Below, one piece after another: positions 30,781 to 41,886 of a DNA stretch of 64,000 nucleotides; position 1 is the stretch's first letter; each line of letters starts with the position of its first letter. The translations under genes and the position numbers were made by a program. The stretch is from contig MCGO01000185.1 in NCBI GenBank assembly GCA_002104985.1, positions 1 through 64,000 of the forward strand, given 5' to 3'. A model generated the notes under the pieces. It searched no databases. It was not told the DNA's origin and saw only the letters and a program-made list of their open reading frames with translations. This DNA comes from Rhizoclosmatium globosum. Its lineage: Eukaryota; Chytridiomycota; Chytridiomycetes; Chytridiales; Chytriomycetaceae.

Positions 30781-33371
30781 TTATTGAGAGGCCCGTCTTA
30801 AAGCGTCTACACGCTGTCCAAGTAGCTCACTTAGTTGCGTAATGTACGCTCCAGCTCCCATTCGCCCACTCCGAACTCGCTCCAACAACAATTGGTCAAT
30901 TTCCATCAACTGCTGCTGCACTTGGAAAAGATGTCGCGTCCTCAATGATACTTCCGTGTCTGAATCAGTCTGCCGTGCAGAGCTGGTGCAGTATTTTCGC
31001 CACTCTTTTTCGTCTGCATCATTTTCCTCTCCTTCTTCCTCAGATTCTCCTGCCGTTGCACCACTCACTGATAAGGCGTCTTGGTAAAAGAAATCAGAGT
31101 CTTCGTTACTGCTTTCCTCAGTTTCAACTTCGTCCTCCTCATCTTCTCGTTGCTCCTCCTTTCTTTTGATTTCATTACCCAAATTTGGCAGCTCAACAGC
31201 GACATCCCCTGGCTCCTTATTCCCAAACAAATGAACTTGATCAATACTATTTGGTATCGCGGTTTGATTAAGTTGCACGCGATCCGCAGTTCTTGCCGAT
31301 TGAGAGTTCTTGATTTGATCTCGCAACGCGTTCATATCATAGTGCGATTCCACTTTCACTTTTCTTTGTGCCATTGAAGCTTGTCGTAGGGCCTGATCCA
31401 AGCTCTCTTCCTCCGAATCGCTCTGACCATAGTTTCCCAAACTTGACACCAAATTTCTGTCATGTTGTAATGCTGCAATACTCTGTTGTTCATCATCAGC
31501 AGCTTCATATGCATCAACTGGACGCTCAGAGCGAGTTTCGTGCCGTGGGGAGCTGGATTCTGCCTTCGGCGTACCAGTGGACTGGGTTTCTGATTTTTTC
31601 CCTCCTCCAGTTGCAAGAACAACCGGTTTCACCGAAGAATACGAACTACCGTCTTTACCCAGCTCCTTAACACGATCTGCGTACCTCAGAGTATTCAAAG
31701 TATGCTCCACCGAAGTTGAACCTGGACTTATAGTAGCCACCATCACAGTCCGACTCTCCCTACACAAAAACGAGTCCCTCAAAATATGCGTAAGTTTAGA
31801 TCCACGAAACGGAACATGTCCATTCTCTTCATCCAACCCTCGCTTATACAACGCTCGAATGCATTCCTTCAACGAAAGCAAGCTCTTGTTGATTTCAGCT
31901 GCCTCTGATTGCGTCTTTTTGTCGGGCTTTGCAGTGAAACTGATGGAATCAACGCCACGTTCGCTTCCTGCGAGATCAACGAGACTAAGGACGCCAATCA
32001 AGTATCCGTCGTTGCTCACGATACGTATTTGGAAAAGTGCGTGGGATCTGCTGCTTTCGCTGTTTGCATTTGTTGCACGGGTTGTACGAAGGGATCGTCC
32101 TCGTTGCACGAGAGATAGGAGTGAGGAAAGGGATGTGACGATTTCTTCGTGTAGGTTCATGAGATTGACGGAGCCGTGTTTGTCTTCACAAAGAGTTATT
32201 GGAGCAGCATTTGGATTTGGGTTGAGGAGGTCGTTGATTTTTGGGCCGTATATTTCAAAGAAGGAACACCGAAGATGAGGACTTTGCTGATCGGGAGGAG
32301 TTGTCGTGTTAATTTGAGAAAAAATGTCTCGGCAAGTGTAGGAGTAGATTCCAGGCTCTGCAGGATTTCCAAAGATTGTGTGTGTTTTACCGCTACCTAT
32401 CGACTTGAATTTAGTATTGCATTGAGAGGAGGGAGAAACAAACCTGTCTGTCCATACGCGAAGAAAGTGCACATTCCTCCTTCAAAAATACTCTTGACAA
32501 GAGGTTTTCCCGTTGCCAAATACACTTGCTCATTTGTGCTCGTTTCATCAAACGAATGGTCCAAGATAAATGAATGTGTCTCAATGTACTTTGACATATC
32601 TACGCGTGTTTTCGGTTCATGAACGTATACTTGGCTATGTGGGAATCGGGTGGTTGCGGTTGTCACGATGTCATAAGATTCCTTGGCCAACTCTATTTCA
32701 ATCATATATCAGCATTTCTCGGAGTTCAACTGATACAGAATACCTTTCTTATTCATGGGCCGCTTCCGAACGCAAACACGAATCCTCGAATCATCGTCAC
32801 TACCATCAACAGAAATCTCTGGCAATTCAGCCACCACAGCTGCAAACTGTTTCCGAAACGCATTTATCTCTGTTCGATAGATCCGTGTCTCCTTTTCTGA
32901 GGGGCATAACGCGTCTTGTATGCTTTTGATTTCTGCTGCAGCAGCTCGTCGAGAATCCCTAGCCGCTTTCAGTTTGGCGATTTCAAGCGCAGTTTTGGAG
33001 GGTGTTGTTATTGGTGTGGAGTCAGTTTTTGTTTTTCCCGGTGAAGTCGTGGCGGTTTGGTTTGGGGCAAGGGGTGTGTGGTGGGATTGACGTTTTGAAG
33101 TTGCAGGAACAGATGGAATCGTGACCGGTGAGCTAAACTTTGATAAAGGTAGTTTATCCAGTTTTGCAATATGCTTCAAGGCATTGTGAGTTGGAGAGAC
33201 TTCATTGGTTGGGGCATCTGATAGATTCTCGCTGGCTGTTCGTAAACTCTTAACTTTATTCTGACGCGCCAGGGAGGCCTATGTTGAATGACAAGGTCAA
33301 AATTGTATGAGGTTATTACCAGGACATACCCGAATGAAGGCGGACGGTGGGCGAAATCCTGAATTCTCCAT
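30781..33371 (-). CDS. kinesin-13 (KIF2/MCAK-type microtubule depolymerase)
   Basis: ATG 33371; about 790 residues. A basic Ser/Thr/Pro neck precedes the motor. Motor motifs: R-I-R-V-C-V-R-K-R-P-M-N-K-K, F-A-Y-G-Q-T-G joined across an intron to S-G-K-T-H-T-I-F-G (P-loop), S-S-R-S-H-A (switch I), L-V-D-L-A-G-S-E-R-G (switch II), N-K-S-L-L-S-L-K-E-C-I-R-A-L, and H-V-P-F-R-G-S-K-L-T with T-L-N-T-L-R-Y-A-D-R-V-K-E-L. The central motor with an N-terminal neck and the A-Y-G-Q-T-G...R-Y-A-D-R-V-K pattern point to kinesin-13. The C-terminal half is acidic, low-complexity and poorly conserved. Family role: ATP-driven microtubule end depolymerisation in spindles and flagella. Confidence 0.9.
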
Positions 33372-33427
33372 CAGATGACAATAAATAAATGTTCATTAAT
33401 ATCTACCTATATGGTATACAATCTAAT

Positions 33428-34984
33428 CTATTCTTCAAAGTAAATAATAATGTCTCTTTCAAAGAAGTCCTTCTTTGTTTCTCCATCAGCCAACGTGCGA
33501 AATCCATAGTAATTTCCGGCAGGTGGTCCTAGAACAACCTCTGATTCGCCAATATGTTTGATGAGGTATATAGTTGTATCCACAACAGCGACATATGGAA
33601 CAACGAATGGCGACCGACTCCACGAAAAAGATACGATTGTACTGCCATCACCTGCAAACCCACACAGTCTGGACTTTCCATCCAGATTTTTTACAAAGAC
33701 ACGACGCTCCTGCCTTTCAAATTGCCACCAATCCACAACAGCGGTTCCGAGGTAAGAAATATGATTTTCCAGCAAGTCACTATCCACGCGAATGATTCTT
33801 GCCCGCGTGTTGACTCTAAACGCCAGCCCGTATTCAGTTTCAAAGAATGTACATTCAGGGCTGAGTCCAGGAAGAGTAATGTCACACAACGGGAGATTGC
33901 TGTCACCGCCATTGCCGTTCTTGTATGGAACACTTCGCACTGAGCGTTTTTGGAATGACCGTAGGAGAAACTTTTCAACCGTTTGCAAGTCGTTGGGAAA
34001 AATAGCTCTTGTTCGCATACAGTTCATTTCAAAATCGCCATAGAGGTGCATGAGTGTTATGAATGTTTGGCCAAAGAGAAGTGTAATCACATCTTTTACA
34101 GATGCATCATACGGAATTGGCTTAAGGTCGTAAATCGCAGCTCTTCCATTGATATAATCGTGAAGTTTGGTGGCCTTTCGCTGTGAAGTCAAGGTTTGGG
34201 GTTCCAGACGAACTGGATCACGTGTGACTAAGACCTTAGTTGGATCTGATGTTCTAAAAACATGAACTATTTTGTTCGCGAGCATTAATTCCTGCAAAGT
34301 CCATACGCGTGAAGAGTATTCCGACTGTTTGAGGAGTTGGATCAAGATGTTTTCAGGAATCACCCATTCTTCCCGTCCAATTGCACGCGAATCATTGACT
34401 TTTTGAAGGCAATTCATCGGGAATGATTCAGGGGATTCTGAATGGTACACAATCGTGTGTTTCTTGGACTTGTACAGGTGTGGCAGCTTCGCCATTTGCG
34501 ACAATTTGACGGTATCGTTCTTCTGATTGATATCCAGTAAGTCTACCCAAATGCGGCTACCTTTTGATCCAGTCTTGATGATTTCTCGTAGTAGTTCCAA
34601 TTTAGTTGGGTCATCCTGTCGCACCAATAACTCCACCCATTCGATTTGGGTAACACCCAGATCTGAGCCCCAAACATGAGAGAGAACACCATCTTTGGCG
34701 AATTCCGAGGCGACTCGAGATATAGGCCAGAGCTCAAGTGTGATGGTCCTGTCCCCTTCTTTCGGCTGGTTACTCAAGCGCTTTTCATGAATAATATCCC
34801 AATTTGATGGAGCATTTGGTCGAGGAACAAGCCAGGGTAGTGGAGGATCTTCACGGAGACAGAACTTTGCAGGCGAGGAACCAGACCCTGAGTCCCACGC
34901 GGGAGGCCCTGGCTTTCTGTGATAACCTCCTATTTCATCGGCATCATGGAAGGACACGTTGCTGAATGACAGACGGCGGAGCAT
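33428..34984 (-). CDS. HET-domain (heterokaryon-incompatibility type) protein
   Basis: A single 518-codon exon with no intron, unlike almost all neighbours. The central part has HET-domain hallmarks: L-S-H-V-W-G, R-I-W-V-D-L-L-D-I-N-Q-K-N-D with K-L-S-Q-M and L-P-H-L-Y, then S-S-R-V-W-T-L-Q-E-L. The rest has no recognised domain. In filamentous ascomycetes HET domains trigger cell death after non-self recognition, and they resemble TIR domains. What a lone HET protein does in this organism is unknown. It has no NB-ARC or repeat partner here, and its start is 41 bp from that of the RNF5-like gene on the other strand. Confidence 0.75.
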   Translation of the reverse strand: MLRRLSFSNVSFHDADEIGGYHRKPGPPAWDSGSGSSPAKFCLREDPPLPWLVPRPNAPSNWDIIHEKRLSNQPKEGDRTITLELWPISRVASEFAKDGVLSHVWGSDLGVTQIEWVELLVRQDDPTKLELLREIIKTGSKGSRIWVDLLDINQKNDTVKLSQMAKLPHLYKSKKHTIVYHSESPESFPMNCLQKVNDSRAIGREEWVIPENILIQLLKQSEYSSRVWTLQELMLANKIVHVFRTSDPTKVLVTRDPVRLEPQTLTSQRKATKLHDYINGRAAIYDLKPIPYDASVKDVITLLFGQTFITLMHLYGDFEMNCMRTRAIFPNDLQTVEKFLLRSFQKRSVRSVPYKNGNGGDSNLPLCDITLPGLSPECTFFETEYGLAFRVNTRARIIRVDSDLLENHISYLGTAVVDWWQFERQERRVFVKNLDGKSRLCGFAGDGSTIVSFSWSRSPFVVPYVAVVDTTIYLIKHIGESEVVLGPPAGNYYGFRTLADGETKKDFFERDIIIYFEE

Positions 34985-35025
34985 CAAGAAAAGGATGAAT
35001 CAATTGGAAAAGAACTCTTTCGAAA
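34985..35025. promoter_or_regulatory. 41-bp divergent start region (HET protein / RNF5-like ligase)
   Basis: The two start codons are only 41 bp apart. No TATA box is visible; a shared bidirectional promoter or overlapping leaders is inferred. Confidence 0.5.
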
Positions 35026-36030
35026 ATGGACGACAACACACCTCCAAACAAGGACACCGACGCCACCACTTCCTCAACTACCTCCGAAGTTGTTGCAGAA
35101 GCCGATGACGATGGCGATCCAATCATTATTCCACCGCGAACAAGCACACCTTACTCGGTTCCCGTCTCGGAACGGGTCAACCTTCGCCACCGAAACCTTC
35201 CAAAACCATCAGCCTCAACGAGCACTTCTTCCCCGATCCATTCTTCCTCTTCTTCTGCATCATCTTCATCGCCTCCAAAAGCTGCGTCCCAACAAACAGC
35301 CAGCTCCTCGTCTTCCATCCCGCAACCAACTTCTACGTCATCGGAAACAAAGCCGCCCTCTTCAGCACCCACTCCAGAAGAAGAAGATGGCGGCATGTTC
35401 GAATGCAACATTTGGTTCGTGGATTATTTGTCTCAACACTCGTTGCTACGTAGATCCTAACTTTACCTGTTTAATAGTCTTGATACCGCCTCGTCACCCG
35501 TTGTAACTCTGTGTGGCCATTTATTCTGTTGGCCGTGTCTCTCAAAATGGATCGCCTCATCTTCTCGAAATGGAAATACATGTCCTGTATGCAAGGCAGG
35601 AATTGAGAAAGATAAACTGATTCCAATTTACTGTAAAGGGAAGACGGAGGATCCTCGTAATGCTACAACAGAGGAGAGACCTGCTGGACAACGCCCCGAA
35701 GCTGTTCCGAGACCTGGGATGTTTGGCGATGGGTTTAATCCTTTCTTTGGTGGTCTTCCAGGGGCTCAATTCCAAATGGGCGGAACTAATATTCACTTTT
35801 CTGCTGGGTTTGGGCCTCTAGGGCTCTTGTTTCCCCTGATTGGAATGGGGCTGCAATATTTCATGGGAAATCGATCAGGGAATACTGCTGGTATTGGTGG
35901 AGCTGGTATTCCAGCGGGAGGGGTTGGCCATGATGCACGAATGGCTCAAGCTGTTGCACAACAAGCTTTCATTTCGAGAGTGTTTTTGTTGATTGCTGCC
36001 CTTGTCTTTGTCGCAATCATTTTGTATTAG
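35026..36030 (+). CDS. RNF5/RNF185-type ER membrane RING ubiquitin ligase
   Basis: Two exons, intron about 35415-35477; about 313 residues. A Ser/Thr/Pro-rich N-terminus leads to F-E-C-N-I-C-L-D-T-A, V-T-L-C-G-H-L-F-C-W-P-C-L and C-P-V-C-K-A-G-I-E-K-D-K-L-I-P-I-Y, the RNF5/RNF185 RING with its characteristic following segment. Then P-A-G-Q-R-P-E, a Gly/Phe-rich stretch and a C-terminal transmembrane anchor (V-F-L-L-I-A-A-L-V-F-V-A). In the family this ligase acts in ER-associated degradation. The N-terminal extension is longer than in animal RNF5. Confidence 0.92.
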
Positions 36031-36101
36031 GGCATATGATGAAAAGAATATCTTTAAGAATAAGAAAACAAATAAATAGTATAGATTGAAAAGGTCTTCA
36101 A

Positions 36102-36927
36102 ATGTTTGCACAAATGCAACGGAGTTGGGCAGCCATAGCAGGAACCACCACATCAGCTTCCAACTCGCAACCGGAACAGCCACTTCGACCTACATTCACA
36201 CCCTTAGACTCAACTCGAAGAGTGAATTCGTCGCCGTCCAGTGACAGTCTTGGCAGCAATACACCTTCACAACCTCGCAACACACCTTTGCCGTCCCGAA
36301 TCGAAAGTCTTGCTGACGTATTCCCATCAATCAGGCTTGAACATATATCTCCCTCAAATGTACGCAGTTTACAGGAGCTGAATGATCAATGCTTTCCAAT
36401 CAAGTACGAAATGTGGTTCTACAATCGTATTATGGCGAATCCGCAGCTTACCGTGCTATGTATGTCTTAAAGATTGACGTTTCTTGTCTATACCAATAGT
36501 TGCTGACTCGATATTGTTCATGTATTTAGGCTTTGATAAACCTTCAAACAAGTGCATAGGAGCAATCATGGGCCGAAAAGAACTAGCAACTGTAACAGGA
36601 GTATATGATGTATATATATCTACAGTGGCAGTTTTGCCCTCCGAACGAGGGAAGGGGTTGGGTAAGTTTACAGTTATCAGAGAACGTAACTGACGATACA
36701 TAATTTTAGCTTCTGGTCTCCTCGAAACACTAATATCCAAATGCAAAAACGATGCCGACCCCAAGATGCGAGATTTTGTCCTTCACGTTCATGTTGTCAA
36801 TCAGACTGCAAGAAACTTGTATTTAAAACAGGGATTTCAGCTTGTCGAGACTGTAAAGGGGTATTATAGAGAGAATCCCGCTGTTCCTGAGCCGCGAGAT
36901 GCGTTCTTCCTGAGGCTGCGCAAATAA
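36102..36927 (+). CDS. GNAT N-terminal acetyltransferase, NAA50-like
   Basis: Three exons from ATG 36102 to TAA 36927; about 235 residues. After a disordered Ser/Pro-rich N-terminal 65 residues comes a GNAT fold: L-N-D-Q-C-F-P-I-K-Y-E, I-G-A-I-M-G-R, Y-I-S-T-V-A-V-L-P-S-E-R-G-K-G-L (acetyl-CoA binding, [QR]-x-x-G-x-[GA] form), V-N-Q-T-A-R-N-L-Y-L-K-Q-G-F and Y-Y-R-E-N. The F-P-[IV]-x-Y and Y-Y motifs are typical of NAA50/San, with NAA60 the main alternative. Family role: acetylation of protein N-termini (Met-Leu type) and sister-chromatid cohesion. Confidence 0.8.
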
Positions 36928-36942
36928 ATCTTTATTTCAATT

Positions 36943-38008
36943 TTACATAGCAATTAGGAGGAAGAAAGAGAAGAGAGAAAAAGTAATGCGTTCAGTAATG
37001 CCACTGGTCGTAGTTGTAGACTTTTGTGTAGGTGCACTAGCAGCTTGAGTTGCTTTCGTTGCAGTTCCAACAGATGTAATTGATACTTGAGATTTTGCTG
37101 ATCGCTGAAAGTCGCGACATTGTACACCACTTCCATCCAAATCACAAGTCATGATAAGGGCCTCAAAGTTGTGAGAATTTAGTGTTGCGCACGCATTTTC
37201 AATAGTTCCCGTAAAAGGCGTGCAGCCACCTGTTGATCCAGCATTTGTGTAATCTATAGAAAACACAGGCTTTCCAGCCTGAACAAATGGATCATAAAGA
37301 CCACATTCATCAAAGCGGACACAAGATTCAATCACAACCCAATCAAAGAGAGAAATCAATTCAGGATGTTTGCGAATTATTTCCCCTCCATTTTTACTTC
37401 CAACACCCATCCCAAGTGCGTGGATGGTGGTCGTGAACCATTTCATGTAGTCAACCTGATCTTGTTCGGTCAGACCTGGAGAAAAACCAGATTTTCCTTG
37501 ATAATCCAAAGCCATATTATCTGGATCAATACCGTCACATCCTTTTGCTTTCATGGCTTGGAAGCGGGCTTGCATGAGGTTGCGAACATTAGAACTTCTA
37601 ATGTCGAGAAAAACTTCGTCTGGCCAGCCAGGATACCTACTACCCTGGTCTGAAGCCAAAAACTTTGATTGATCCGCACGAGAGCCGTCCGTTTCCAAAG
37701 CCCCGACTTTTTGTAATGAAGCAATGAGAATCAGACAAAGGAACAAAGAGAATTATAGGGCTTTTACCATTGACATAACACATAACTTTGCGATCAGGGT
37801 TATTAGCTTTTACTGCTGCAGCCGTGATTGTGCTACTGACACCGCCAAGGTCCAAATCGTAAACAGTGACAGGAATTGACGTATTCACAGACACAGAACT
37901 GGATGAAGCCAATTGGATCTTACAAGGAATAAGTCATCGCGACAAGGGTTCAAGGTTAGGACCTACCATCCATGACGTTCCGACTTGGGGTTGCCACCAC
38001 TTTGCCAT
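36943..38008 (-). CDS. GH114-like endo-alpha-1,4-polygalactosaminidase, GPI-anchor candidate
   Basis: Three exons from ATG 38008 (M-A-K-W-W-Q-P-Q-V-G-T-S-W); about 310 residues. Family signatures: V-T-V-Y-D-L-D-L-G, K-V-M-C-Y-V-N-G, Y-P-G-W-P-D-E-V-F-L-D-I, G-C-D-G-I-D-P-D-N, G-S-K-N-G, F-D-E-C-G-L-Y-D-P-F, F-S-I-D-Y-T. The C-terminus is Ser/Thr-rich then hydrophobic (I-T-F-S-L-F-S-F-F-L-L-I), as in GPI-anchored proteins. No signal peptide is seen at this ATG, so a leader exon may lie upstream and the 5' end is uncertain. The GH114 fold cleaves polygalactosamine of fungal walls or biofilms. Confidence 0.78.
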
Positions 38009-38238
38009 TTGAAGAAAGGTTTTGGAATGAAGTTGGAGTTGGCGCCGTGGCTTTTTAGGATTTTTCTTGTTGTTGCTGTTGGAATGAATTTCAAAAGGTC
38101 TTGCTTGAGGCTAATCGACTGGGTTTTTTTGCTCAGTGTGTCACGTTTCAACTGAACTCTGTGATGAAATGTATTTCTTTACTATCAACACTGCTGAAAC
38201 AAAAAAGAGAATAAAACGAAAACGAAAATTGGTTGATT

Positions 38239-38474
38239 TTAACAATTCCAGAAGATGTTTTTACAATTGATGTAATTGCAGGTCCAAGTTGAGTTTTTAG
38301 TTACAACAGCAGTCGAAAAGGCAACATCCACATTTCCAGATGGCGCAGCAACGATATTGCCTGCTACTCCAGAGGAGGTAGTAGAAGCACAGTCTCCCCA
38401 GAACCAAAAGTTGTATAACTAGTAGATTGTTTTTAGTATTTAGTGTACCGGGCTTGAGAAACTACCTGCCATGA
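38239..38474 (-). pseudogene. fragment of a secreted-type protein, 5' truncated
   Basis: A minus-strand frame of about 60 codons ends ...C-N-Y-I-N-C-K-N-I-F-W-N-C at TAA 38239. It is preceded by an intron-like stretch (GTAGTT...CTACTAG) and an upstream piece N-H-I-E-T-S-W-Q; next to it a second frame reads W-W-K-P-H, recalling W-W-Q-P-Q-V-G-T-S-W at the start of the GH114 gene. No start codon or signal peptide is found, so it is probably a remnant of a carbohydrate-active or secreted protein. Confidence 0.3.
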
Positions 38475-38680
38475 CGTCTCAATGTGGTTTCCACCAACTC
38501 ATTTCAGTAAAGAATTATTGAGAAGGAAATGCCCATCAATAATATGTCAATGTGAAGCATGCTAAGGAAAGCACCATCAAGCAAAACATGGCACCGAAAC
38601 CATTATAAAGCGTCAAAAGATGTGAGTTTGAAGGGGTAGTTGAAACAGAAGATTCAACCATTTTTGGAAGCAGCAAATTG

Positions 38681-40779
38681 ATGTCGTCGTCCAAGAACAA
38701 CCTCGCCGTGCCCGGGACCGCCACCCGATCCATCGCACCCTCGACCAAGAGCAAGTCGTCCATCTTCTCGTTCCGCCAGCCAAAGAACGTTGTCGAATCC
38801 AATGGACTGGGCATCACCGAGCGCTTCTTCTACAAGACGCCGCCACACAAACAACAGGTCCTCATGTGCATCATGCTCCGCGTGCGTCTGCCGCCTCAGT
38901 GCAACGGCGTCACGGATCCGCAGCGCATCGTCGACCTGACTAAGATTGCCCAGGCGAAGCACTACCGCCTGTCCGCCTGGATCGACCACGACTCCCTCAA
39001 TGCCCTGCCCTTTGCGGAGAATGCGAAGGATCTGCCCCTGAACTATCGGTACTACCTCGTGTTTTGAAATCGTTATTAATGAGGGGTCTAACCTATTGCC
39101 GTGTAGCTTCATCGAACGAAACGGCGACAACTGGATGGAAACCTACACAGACGAAATCAACCAAAACTTTGATGTCGACGATGCAACCCGTTCTCTTTGG
39201 CGTACTTCAATCATTGTACCACAGGAATGGATGCCGAAGCCTGGATCAGAGCTGTTTGACAAGGTGCGTCTTACAAATTGTAGAGATCAACTCCCTAATT
39301 TAACTTATAATTGTCGCATCAGCAAACTCCCCTCGTTCCTGCGCATCAAGTCAAGCGAGACTATCCAATCATGTTTGACCGTGCCCCAAGTTCTCATCAG
39401 GGTCTCAATCCTCCACCACCCTTAGCGGACTCTTCCTACTTTGAAATTATGTTCACCTTCCACCATTGCTTGGGAGACGGTCTGTCTATGCTTGCATTTG
39501 CTCGCACGTGGTTGGAGGCTGCAGATGCTGATCACTTTATGTCGGCTGATTTGAAGTTGGAGAACGTAATCGTCAACAAGGAGCCTCCTCCTGTCCTTGA
39601 CAACTTGTTCCATCCTAATGTCTTTGAAGTTCTCCCAAGTGAGTGTCTGTTTCTCTGACGCTCATCTTCAACAGGAATGAACTCATTATTATTTTTTTTC
39701 TGATTACAGCTGCCGCCGGAATGGCTATCAAAACATTCGGAAAGAAGAATAAGAAGTTGGGACATGGATCAACAGAAACCGAGCTTCCAGGAATTGAAAA
39801 CTTGCCCCCATCTCCTTTGCCAACACCTTCCCCCGCTGACACTCCGGAACCAATCACCCCAATTCCACGAACTCCATCCCCTGTTCCTATTTCTCTTGGA
39901 CCCAACATGAACCGAGGCCATACGAATGCCCGTTTCATGTGGTTCACATCTGATTTCATGGAAGTCTTGAGAAAGCGCTCTAAAGCTGAGAAGACTACCG
40001 TTTCAGCTGTATTGGTTGTTGCCGCATTGACTGCGTGTCGTGCTTTGTTTGTTTTCGGAGCCAAGAGGGACGGAAAGGAAATCAGAAAGGCTGTTCCAAA
40101 CAGTCAAGGATGGGTTGTTACCAGCAGTATTCGTCACATCTTGCCAAATAGCAAGCTGTTGCAGGGTTCTGATAAAGAGACTGACGAGTCCTTGAAGGTG
40201 TTTGGAGGATATGCGGGTTAGTTTTTCCTCCTAGTCAAGTTCAAAATCAATAATTTCTTTTTTTAAAATATAGGGTCTGTCTCAAACTCAAGCTTGAAGC
40301 TCAAAGATGAATCTCTCATGTGGGACCGTTGCCGAATTGTGAAGCGTGGAATCCTCACCAGTCTTCGTGCCTCTATCCAAAAGATGAAGGTTGCAAACTA
40401 CGCATACCGTCATCCTAAACTCTGGAACATGATGGAGAAAAAGGTTGATCTCGCAAAGTTGTCCAAGAGCTACAGTGTTGAAGTGGCGAACTTGAATGCT
40501 TGGGAATACCCCTGTGCCCCACCCAATGCTCCAGACTCTGACCCTAGAGCTCGTGTTGATTACTTTGGAGGAGCGCTGAACAGTAGTTTTGAAGGATCTC
40601 GAGGGTTGTTCAGTTGTGGTGTGATCACTCTTGGAGGAAACATGAGTGTGTTTGTCAGCTATGATGTTAGAAACGTAAACATGGATGAAGCAGAGGTCTT
40701 CTTTAGGTCATTCAGTCAAACGTTGGAGAGGTTGAGTACAGCCAAGAGCGGTGCTACTGTTGCTGAAATGTTGGCCTGA
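38681..40779 (+). CDS. HHxxxDG acyltransferase (condensation / wax-ester-synthase / alcohol acetyltransferase type)
   Basis: Five exons from ATG 38681; about 620 residues. The catalytic motif F-H-H-C-L-G-D-G-L-S-M lies at about 39460, as in CoA-dependent acyltransferases of the condensation/BAHD/WS-DGAT superfamily. The later F-x-[SG]-Y and N-x-G-x-x motifs have weaker counterparts (N-S-Q-G-W-V-V-T and G-V-I-T-L-G-G-N-M-S-V-F-V-S-Y-D). A Pro-rich insert sits in the middle. Its start is GC-rich (38690-39050) unlike the later exons. The acyl donor and acceptor cannot be told from sequence. Confidence 0.7.
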
Positions 40780-40965
40780 TTTATGGGGTTGTTTCTTTCT
40801 TATCTCGTTTCACTCATTATATAGCATTGGGATACATTAAACAGTTGTTTTTTGTTAAAATGTATTCCTCGACTTTGGTCAATGATCGCTCAACTTTTTA
40901 GGGTCTGACAGCTTCAGTGGCATATTATTGCTTGTTATGAATATTAGGCTATAGCGGTCTTTACG

Positions 40966-41822
40966 TCAATATTCCCTGCCAAGTAGTTGGTATATTTCGA
41001 TTTGAGGCTGTTTGAAATTCCTTCTGTACATCCAGACTCTCTTAGCAAATCCATCAATAAGGTTTCCACATATTCTGGACACGAAGTTTCCACCTATTAT
41101 GTTGGAGAAGTCAGGTATAATTGGTGCAAACATAGAGGACAAGCTCACTTCAACTTCAAACGCCGAACCAAATTCATAGACAGTTTCATCAAGTTCCAAA
41201 ATAGGTGTCTCATTCACACCTTTGGCAGCGAGAATAGGTCCAGTCCAGATGTCCATTTGGTATTTGCTCCGTATTGTTGTGTATTCACCAGTTTTGCTGA
41301 CACCTCTTTCAGGATTCAAAGAAAACCGTGTTACAACGCGATCCAGGAATGGCAGTTGATAAGTAGCTAGTCCTTTGTTTGGATCTGAAAGAAGTGAAAG
41401 GGCGACCTCTGAAGGGAGAGTGATCTCGTCCTTGATGGTTGGTTGAGAGACGTCAACGAATCGAAATAAACCCCCCCCGCCAGATCCCATATCAAACCTA
41501 CTTCATCAGTTGTTGCGATTCCGTTTACGAGCACTGTTGGTGACTTGATGGTCGCAACATACTCTACCACGTTGCCGCAAGAAGCACTTGGCACGTCCGA
41601 TCTCCGACCGACCGACGTCGCTGTTCTGAGACGAAACACGGACCACTTTGGCTCAGAGGCGTTGATGAGGCCGTCCTGATCAACAAAGACATCGCGCTGC
41701 ACCGCACAGCCAAGCGCTCGAACGCCGCGCCGAGTCAAAAGAAACGACTCGAACGCCGCGAGAATGGGCAAAGACGACACCCGCTTTTTGATTTCAACTT
41801 CGGCGATTCGGTGGGCCGCCAT
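40966..41822 (-). CDS. conserved-looking protein of about 260 residues, function not recognised
   Basis: Two exons from ATG 41822: M-A-A-H-R-I-A-E-V-E-I-K-K-R to ...G-I-A-T-T-D-E, then D-E-I-T-L-P-S-E-V-A-L-S-L-L to the stop at 40966. The intron of about 75 nt (donor GTAGGT, acceptor ATCAAG) contains a G8 run, so an alternative with the poly-G translated and a frame slip is possible but less likely. The C-terminal half has a mixed alpha/beta pattern (Y-T-T-I-R-S-K-Y-Q-M-D-I-W-T-G-P) that could be a START/SRPBCC-like lipid-binding fold; I am not sure. Start 64 bp from the EST1/SMG7 gene on the other strand. Confidence 0.5.
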
Positions 41823-41886
41823 TGACAAGGCTTTTGTGAACGTGTGAAAGAAAGAATCGTGGGAAAACAACAGGAAAACAAAACAA

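Noticed and set aside
41430..41500. Frameshift at the G8 run in the gene at 40966-41822
   Set aside because: An intron of about 75 nt with GTAGGT donor and ATCAAG acceptor removes the G8 run and keeps frame, so no frameshift is needed.
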